From Nitrospira sp. (GTDB taxonomy: Bacteria; Nitrospirota; Nitrospiria; Nitrospirales; Nitrospiraceae), in NCBI GenBank assembly GCA_024998705.1, contig JACOEF010000148.1, forward strand, positions 1-18,389: a stretch of 18,389 nt of DNA, in the 5' to 3' direction. Both the position numbers and the translations under genes were made by a program. This document shows positions 14,312-18,389 of this stretch, piece by piece. How positions within the stretch are numbered: position 1 is the first letter of the stretch; the number at the start of each line of letters is the position of its first letter. Below the pieces are notes generated by a model. It searched no databases, was not told the DNA's origin, and saw only the letters and a program-made list of their open reading frames with translations.

Positions 14312-14341
14312 AGTCTAGACTGAGATCCGGTCTTGCGTCAA
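14312..14341 (-). promoter_or_regulatory. Probable promoter of the ABC transporter gene
   Basis: On the minus strand: -35 TTGACG (14341-14336), 18-bp spacer, -10 TAGACT (14317-14312). This predicts a leader of about 105 bases before GTG 14200, containing the Shine-Dalgarno-masking hairpin. It lies in the gap between the TauE/SafE gene stop (14367) and the ABC gene. Confidence 0.62.
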
Positions 14342-14366
14342 CACAACCGGCGCTTCCTGCATCTGG

Positions 14367-15098
14367 TTAACGAAGAAAGAGCGACTTAAAGATCAGGGCT
14401 GTGCCGGACACAAAGAGGAATGCGGCAAAGGTGGTGCGGTAGCGTTCCGTACTCATCTTGCTGTACAGCAGCAGTTCCGTGGCGAGGAACATGCTCACGC
14501 CCACCGCCATGTAGAGTGCGGTGGCAGGGGTGGCGATCGCGGAAGGACCGAGGGAGACGCCCAACGTGATGAGTTGAAACAGCGCGAACGTGCCGTAGGA
14601 GACGGCGGTCGTGGCGCGGGTTTGGTCTTTGTCGTACGGTTTGCTGTGGATGATGGCCGTCAGCAGCGAGCCGCCCAGATTGGTCAGGCCATGGACGATG
14701 CCCATCACGATGAAATAGGTCCGTTCATAGCGCACCAGCGACTCGATCAACCGATTGAATGGCAGATAGACGCTCTTGAGCGCCGCGACGATCAAGAAGA
14801 GTCCGACAATGCTCCCGATGTTCAGCTTGAGTTTCGTGACCAACAAGAGACACAGCACCACACAGGGAATCGATAAGGTGAGGATGTGCTTGTAGAAGGG
14901 CCCCTGGATGTGCCGGTAGTCCTTGCTGACTTGCAAGAGATTGATGGTCAGCGAGATGGGGAGGAGGATGGTCAAGGCCGTGATGAAGTCATAGCCGAGC
15001 ACGAGGAGGATCGGAGTCCCGAACAGCAGCACGCCCACGCCGAAGAGCGACTGGATGGTTGCCGTGAGGAGGATGGTGGCAAGAATGTCCCACTGCAT
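14367..15098 (-). CDS. TauE/SafE (TSUP) family membrane permease
   Basis: 243 residues with 7-8 hydrophobic helices in the two-half arrangement of the TSUP family. The first half has TIQSLFGVGVLLFGTPILLVLG followed by ALTILLPISLTINLLQ. The second half repeats the theme (VHGLTNLGGSLLTAIIHSKPYDKDQTRATTAVSYGTFALFQL), typical of the family's G-x-x-GG motif and the charged loop after it. TSUP proteins move small organic or sulfur anions (sulfite, sulfoacetate, taurine breakdown products); substrate cannot be told from sequence. ATG 15098 has an AGGAG about 10 bases upstream and a promoter-like pair at 15182-15211. It points the same way as the ABC gene, but a separate promoter for the latter suggests independent expression. 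Confidence 0.85.
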   Translation of the reverse strand: MQWDILATILLTATIQSLFGVGVLLFGTPILLVLGYDFITALTILLPISLTINLLQVSKDYRHIQGPFYKHILTLSIPCVVLCLLLVTKLKLNIGSIVGLFLIVAALKSVYLPFNRLIESLVRYERTYFIVMGIVHGLTNLGGSLLTAIIHSKPYDKDQTRATTAVSYGTFALFQLITLGVSLGPSAIATPATALYMAVGVSMFLATELLLYSKMSTERYRTTFAAFLFVSGTALIFKSLFLR

Positions 15099-15151
15099 GG
15101 CGATACGACTCCTGTCTGGCCGAAGGTGCCTGCGGCGGGCCGACTCTCTAT

Positions 15152-15177
15152 CCTGGGGCTCGTGCCTGGGGCTCGTG
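15152..15177. repeat. Perfect tandem duplication of a 13-bp unit
   Basis: CCTGGGGCTCGTG occurs twice head to tail (15152-15164 and 15165-15177) in the leader between the predicted TauE/SafE promoter and its ATG. It may be a slippage product or a binding-site pair; two copies alone do not tell. Confidence 0.8.
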
Positions 15178-15181
15178 GACC

Positions 15182-15211
15182 GGTATAGCTCAGCGCCGGA
15201 GCGGGCGTCAA
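15182..15211 (-). promoter_or_regulatory. Probable promoter of the TauE/SafE gene
   Basis: On the minus strand: -35 TTGACG (15211-15206), 18-bp spacer, -10 TATACC (15187-15182). It would give a leader of roughly 80 bases containing the 13-bp tandem repeat. The -35 also lies just beyond the stop of the upstream secreted-protein gene (15237). Confidence 0.5.
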
Positions 15212-15236
15212 TTTAGTCACAGGTGGGGAGATGGGG

Positions 15237-15812
15237 TTATTGGCTTCGGGCAGGGGAGTCCGAGTTCGTCGCGGCGGTGATGGTGAACCGCATGGTGCCC
15301 ATCAGACTCATGTCGTTGATCTGCTCGCCGGCGTGGATTTCCACTTTATACCGGCCCGGCCTCCAGCCGCTGTCTGTGGGGAACAGTTTCAGATAGCCGG
15401 TTTGGTCTTCCAGGGCGATGTACATCGCATCTTCGGCGATCACGGTGCGTTCGTCCAGTCCGGCTACGTTCTCCGGGTAGCAGCGCCCAAAGACTTGGAA
15501 CGATTGGTAATGCTGGTGCAGTTCGAAGACAATGAAGACCGGTTTGGGGCCGGCGGGGAACTGCTCGGTCGGTCTCACAGGAACAATTTCGTGGGTCCGT
15601 TGAAACCCGAGTTCCTCATCGAACCCTTCGGCGAGCACAATGTGGCGGAACATCCCTTCGGGTGGGGCGTCAACATTATAAGGCTTTGGGCTTTCCGTGC
15701 GATTCTGGAAATCCGGAATCGGCACATTCCGGGTGAGCGGGAGATCTTCGGCCCAGAGGAGGGAGCCGGAGAGCAGGAAGATGGGAGCGCAGAACCAGAG
15801 CGACTGCCTCAT
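15237..15812 (-). CDS. Secreted protein of unknown function
   Basis: 191 residues from ATG 15812; a TTG at 15848 in the same frame would place extra polar residues before the signal peptide. The signal peptide is clear (RQSLWFCAPIFLLSGSLLWAED, cleavage probably after WA). The mature part (about 165 residues) has no transmembrane helix and one Cys. It has alternating beta-type strands (KPVFIVFELHQHYQ, DAMYIALEDQTGYLKLF) and ends with a W-R-P-G-R-Y-K-V-E-I element followed by GTMRFTITAATNSD. That closing pattern is common in Ig-like beta-sandwich domains of periplasmic proteins, where a final strand follows a G-x-Y-x-V-x-I turn. I cannot name a family. It is divergent from the methyltransferase gene. 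Confidence 0.72.
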   Translation of the reverse strand: MRQSLWFCAPIFLLSGSLLWAEDLPLTRNVPIPDFQNRTESPKPYNVDAPPEGMFRHIVLAEGFDEELGFQRTHEIVPVRPTEQFPAGPKPVFIVFELHQHYQSFQVFGRCYPENVAGLDERTVIAEDAMYIALEDQTGYLKLFPTDSGWRPGRYKVEIHAGEQINDMSLMGTMRFTITAATNSDSPARSQ

Positions 15813-15818
15813 CCCGTC

Positions 15819-15848
15819 TTGGTACACTCCGCCCAGCCGGCCTGTCAA
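15819..15848 (-). promoter_or_regulatory. Possible promoter of the secreted-protein gene
   Basis: A perfect -35 TTGACA on the minus strand (15848-15843). With the local 18-bp spacing the -10 would be TACCAA (15824-15819), which is weak; a 16-bp spacing gives TGTACC. Transcription would begin at or very near ATG 15812, which has no good Shine-Dalgarno sequence, so the message may be leaderless. Confidence 0.3.
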
Positions 15849-15942
15849 GGAACGGCTCCATGCCGGCTCTCTGACCGGACGGTTCGCGTGGCAAGAGGGA
15901 GGTCTGCGCGGCGAGGTGGGGCGAGGAATCGCGCGGGGTAGG

Positions 15943-15972
15943 TTGCGGGCGAAAATTGCTTCCTGTTAGACT
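15943..15972 (+). promoter_or_regulatory. Probable promoter of the methyltransferase gene
   Basis: -35 TTGCGG (15943-15948), 18-bp spacer, -10 TAGACT (15967-15972) preceded by TGT. The predicted start near 15979 is followed by a strong Shine-Dalgarno sequence, AGGGGGG (15985-15991), 6 bases before ATG 15998. Confidence 0.55.
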
Positions 15973-15997
15973 TTCCCTCTTTCTAGGGGGGACAGAC

Positions 15998-17224
15998 ATG
16001 GAACAGCACCTCATGACGCCGTTAGAGGATCCCGACGCACTGCCGCAACCGCTCGGGGAGTACAAGCCGGTCGACTATTGGCAGGCTCATATCAATACCC
16101 TGTTTTATCAGTTGCGGGGCGACCAGCAACGCAGTTTCTACCAGACATTCACCTCGGCCGACTATCGATTGGCGCACGCGCTGGCGGCGGACTATTTCGA
16201 ACAGGTCACCAAGCGTGACAAGAAAATCGCTGCGACACGTGGGACATCAGGCGGGCCGGCGGCTACGCCGTCCACCGCTTCCAGTTCCCAGCCACAGTTA
16301 ACGGTCATGGAGTGGGGGCCCGGCAACGGCAATCTGGCCGCCTGCTTTCTCAGTCATCTGCAGCGTCTGGATAAGGACGGGCGGGTGTATCCACGAGTGC
16401 GGTACCTGTTGGTCGATTCCCAGGCCCATGCGTTGGACCGGGCGCGTGCCCATCCGGATCTGATTCCCCATCTGGCGAAGGTCGAGTCGCTGTGTGCGGA
16501 GGTCGAGAATTTGACGACCGTCGCCGACGGCACCGTCGACCGTATTCTGTGCAACGAACTCTGGAATGAGTTGGCGACCAAGCTCATGGTCAAGAAGGCC
16601 GGCGAGTTCGAAGAGGAGCACATCCGACCGAACCTCAATGAGCATATGGCCGCAGCTATTGCCGATTGGTCGGGATTTATCCGCGCCTTTGAGGAGAAGG
16701 ACATCGAACGGCTGAAGCAGTTCCCGCCCTTTCTGGACGATCTGATCTGGGAACGCGAATACCACAAGGTGGACTGGAAAGACGTCCCCTATCGCAAGAC
16801 GATCACCGAGTTCATGAAGGCGATCGACGATGAGGTGTTAGTGCCGGTCAATCTCGGGGCCTTTGCGTCCATCAAGGAAGCGAAGCGGGTGCTGGCCCCG
16901 GATGCTGTGGGCTTCAGCAGCTTCGATGCCGGGACGGCGGATATGGACGTACTCAACGATCCGGACAAGCCCTGTTACGGCCAGTTCGGCGGGCAGTACA
17001 GCTTCATGGTGAACCTGGCCCTGATTCAGGCGGTGGCCAAGCATCTGGGCCTGAATGCGGTCACGATTGAAACGCAGCGTGAGTTTGTCGAGTCGGCTGG
17101 GCACCAATGTGATGACGCTGATGGATTTGCTGGCCTGTCACCCGATGGTCGGTTCAAAGGTGCAGGCATGGGAGCTGGATCGGCTCACGGTCAAAACCAT
17201 CCGCACCCTGAACGAGACCTATGA
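15998..17224 (+). CDS. MidA/NDUFAF7-like SAM-dependent methyltransferase, frameshifted near the 3' end
   Basis: The frame from ATG 15998 (Shine-Dalgarno AGGGGGG, 6-base spacing) runs 408 codons, but only the first ~367 residues are authentic. The SAM site is VMEWGPGNGNLAACFL (G-x-G-x-G), followed by the strand YLLVDSQAHAL and the RILCNELWNELATKL segment. The latter matches the NE-x-x-D-A-L-P-like element of COG1565/MidA proteins, though less canonical here. MidA relatives methylate a protein Arg, for example in respiratory complex I assembly; the target here is unknown. After ...EFVESA (17096-17098) the frame switches to nonsense because of one extra G in the GGG at 17099-17101. A family-like sequence resumes one base over and runs to 17480. 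Without that G the protein would be 493 residues. Confidence 0.72.
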   Translation: MEQHLMTPLEDPDALPQPLGEYKPVDYWQAHINTLFYQLRGDQQRSFYQTFTSADYRLAHALAADYFEQVTKRDKKIAATRGTSGGPAATPSTASSSQPQLTVMEWGPGNGNLAACFLSHLQRLDKDGRVYPRVRYLLVDSQAHALDRARAHPDLIPHLAKVESLCAEVENLTTVADGTVDRILCNELWNELATKLMVKKAGEFEEEHIRPNLNEHMAAAIADWSGFIRAFEEKDIERLKQFPPFLDDLIWEREYHKVDWKDVPYRKTITEFMKAIDDEVLVPVNLGAFASIKEAKRVLAPDAVGFSSFDAGTADMDVLNDPDKPCYGQFGGQYSFMVNLALIQAVAKHLGLNAVTIETQREFVESAGHQCDDADGFAGLSPDGRFKGAGMGAGSAHGQNHPHPERDL

Positions 17225-17480
17225 GAGTCCGTATCAACGCAAGATCGAGTTCCCCTTGCGCAGTGAAATGCCGGCCGAGGAGCGCGATGCAACGCAGGCG
17301 ATTCTGCTCTCTCTCAAACCGAACGGGGTCCCGGATACCATTGCGTATGTCACTGAAGAAGAATTGAGTCAGGCACAACCGGAGTTGGAGGATTTGGGCT
17401 ACGAGCGCGAGGCGGTGCTGATGGCGCTCGGGGCACCCCCGAGTCCTGTTGAGTATTATCACTTTTCCTGTCGGCCGTAA
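17099..17480 (+). pseudogene. Frameshifted C-terminal part of the MidA-like methyltransferase
   Basis: Removing one G from 17099-17101 joins ...FVESA to GTNVMTLMDLLACHPMVGS and an uninterrupted ~125-residue tail ending YYHFSCRP at the TAA. The tail is mixed alpha/beta with an acidic helix (VTEEELSQAQPELEDLG), and the codon usage matches the upstream part. There is no Shine-Dalgarno sequence for internal initiation. It is either a recent mutation, a base-calling error in a G-run, or programmed frameshifting; the run of only three Gs makes the last unlikely. Confidence 0.7.
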
Positions 17481-17539
17481 GCGGCGCTGGTGCGTGTCGT
17501 AGGACGGGCCCAGCGGGTGATGTCTGTAGGAGAAAGAGC

Positions 17540-17568
17540 TTGACTAATTAACTTCATTTCTATAGCCT
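17540..17568 (+). promoter_or_regulatory. Possible promoter of the tatA pair
   Basis: -35 TTGACT (17540-17545), 17-bp spacer, -10 TAGCCT (17563-17568); reading TATAGC instead gives a 15-bp spacer. It lies in the 272-bp gap before the first tat gene and would leave a ~180-base leader. That leader contains weak inverted repeats (CCCGCG at 17570-17575 with CGCGGG further on), for which I see no clear function. Confidence 0.4.
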
Positions 17569-17752
17569 TTCCCGCGATTGCCAAGAGAAGACGCCTCTCC
17601 CTTCCGTGCATCGCGAGAGTTCACGCGGGATGAGGGTTTGCAGGCAAGATCATCTTAGGCGATGTTCTTCACTGGGCGGCTTTGCAGTCGCGAGGGCGTG
17701 AATCAACGTCGTGCGAATAATCACACAGCTGTAACAAGGAGCATACAGTACC

Positions 17753-18037
17753 ATGTTTGGTTCGTTTGGCTGGATGGAGCTGTTGCTGATTCTCATCATC
17801 GTCCTGATTATCTTCGGTGCGGGGAAAATTCCCCAGCTCGGTGAGGGATTAGGTAAGGCAATCAAGGGGTTCAAGAAATCGGTTCACGAAGCGGATGCCA
17901 TTGACGTGACGGCCACCGAGGCGGAACCCGCCCCGGCTCAGCCTGCGGCACAGATCCAGCAACCCGGACAGCCGGCGACACCGCCGCCTGCGCAGCAGGC
18001 CGGTGCAGCTCCACCGCCACGAACGACGCAGGGGTAA
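17753..18037 (+). CDS. tatA: Twin-arginine translocase subunit TatA/E family
   Basis: 94 residues from ATG 17753, with AAGGAG upstream at a long 11-base spacing. A short periplasmic N-terminus with Glu9 leads into one transmembrane helix ([20 protein letters not shown]). The Phe21-Gly22 hinge and the amphipathic helix [17 protein letters not shown] follow, all hallmark TatA features. The C-terminal ~45 residues are disordered and rich in Pro, Ala and Gln. TatA multimers form the pore that passes folded proteins with twin-Arg signal peptides across the inner membrane. A second family member follows 94 bp downstream. Confidence 0.93.
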   Translation: MFGSFGWMELLLILIIVLIIFGAGKIPQLGEGLGKAIKGFKKSVHEADAIDVTATEAEPAPAQPAAQIQQPGQPATPPPAQQAGAAPPPRTTQG

Positions 18038-18131
18038 CTTGCGAAACTGAGGATGTAGACCGAATGACGGCGATGTGACCTCGGCGTCTCGCCGCTCGGG
18101 CTTCAGGACACCCCCCTCAGTATGGAACACC

Positions 18132-18389
18132 ATGTTCGGTCTTGGTGCTGGTGAAATTCTCATAATCCTGGTCATTGCCTTCCTGCTCTTCGGGACCAAG
18201 CAGTTGCCTGAGATCGGGCGTCAGGTGGGCAAGGCCGTCAAGGGATTCAAGGAAACGGCAGACGATCTGAAGAAGACCGTTGAGCCTGAGCTCAACATGA
18301 TTCAGCAGGAAATGAAAATGGTGGAGCAGGATTTTGAGTCGTCGATGAAGGAAGCGGAAGAACAGATTAACCACGCAACATCGGGCGTA
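18132..18389 (+). CDS. Second TatA/B-family subunit (3' partial)
   Basis: 86 codons from ATG 18132 to the window edge, still open. It has Glu8, a transmembrane helix ([19 protein letters not shown]), the Phe20-Gly21 hinge and the amphipathic helix [16 protein letters not shown]. The rest is a charged, heptad-like helix ([32 protein letters not shown]), which differs from the Pro-rich tail of the first copy. The hinge FGTKQLP mixes TatA (FGTK) and TatB (LP) traits, and the long charged helix is TatB-like, so it may fill the TatB role in a TatA+TatB pair. Start supported by GGA 6 bases upstream and alignment with the first copy. Confidence 0.88.
   Translation, partial: MFGLGAGEILIILVIAFLLFGTKQLPEIGRQVGKAVKGFKETADDLKKTVEPELNMIQQEMKMVEQDFESSMKEAEEQINHATSGV

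Noticed and set aside
1..18389. CRISPR arrays, tRNA/rRNA genes, integrases, transposases
   Set aside because: No regularly spaced repeats, no cloverleaf or rRNA-like sequence, and no ORF with transposase or recombinase motifs was seen.

Overview
The window is GC-rich, densely coded bacterial DNA from a Gram-negative (diderm) organism: it carries lipoprotein, lipid A-type, TolB-like and Tat genes. The gene set, the many GTG/TTG starts and a palindromic intergenic repeat that I recall from Nitrospira genomes point to Nitrospirota, probably genus Nitrospira. That assignment is an inference from recall, not a database result.

Layout. (1) 1-1386 (+): the C-terminal end of a probable PilY1-type pilus protein, then a translationally coupled lipoprotein with Ig-like repeats. 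(2) 1477-4038 (+): a housekeeping run of phoH, ybeY and ftsY (RNA metabolism and SRP-receptor targeting). (3) 4180-9390 (+): a tandem-receiver response regulator, a secreted M1-type metallopeptidase, a TolB-like beta-propeller protein and a PAP2 phosphatase. The last three overlap or abut and look like one operon. (4) 9403-9525: a palindromic repeat element between convergent operons, probably also a bidirectional terminator. (5) 14200-9526 (-): an envelope-glycan cluster read right to left: ABC half-transporter, DPM1/ArnC-type GT2, LAB_N membrane protein and ArnT-like GT39. GT2, LAB_N and GT39 overlap by a few bases. (6) 15098-14367 (-): a TauE/SafE permease. 15812-15237 (-): a secreted protein of unknown function. 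(7) 15998-17480 (+): a MidA/NDUFAF7-like methyltransferase. (8) 17753-18389 (+): two successive TatA/B-family genes, the second cut by the window edge.

The most unusual features lie in the right half. Two genes on the minus strand, the GT39 and the ABC transporter, are each interrupted by a single in-frame TAG with an intact reading frame on both sides. The nearby methyltransferase carries a +1 frameshift in a G-run. The ABC ATPase domain has also lost most catalytic motifs while keeping its fold. In addition, the ABC gene has a strong promoter followed by a 9-bp perfect hairpin that buries its Shine-Dalgarno sequence. Promoters across the window share a common form: a TTGnnn -35, usually an 18-bp spacer, and a TAGAAT/TAGACT-like -10.

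How the genes may work together: PAP2 phosphatase, GT2, LAB_N and GT39 are the parts expected for making and using a polyprenyl-phosphate-linked sugar to decorate an outer-membrane glycolipid. The ABC protein may be a regulator or a remnant of the system. This is inference from families and neighbourhood.
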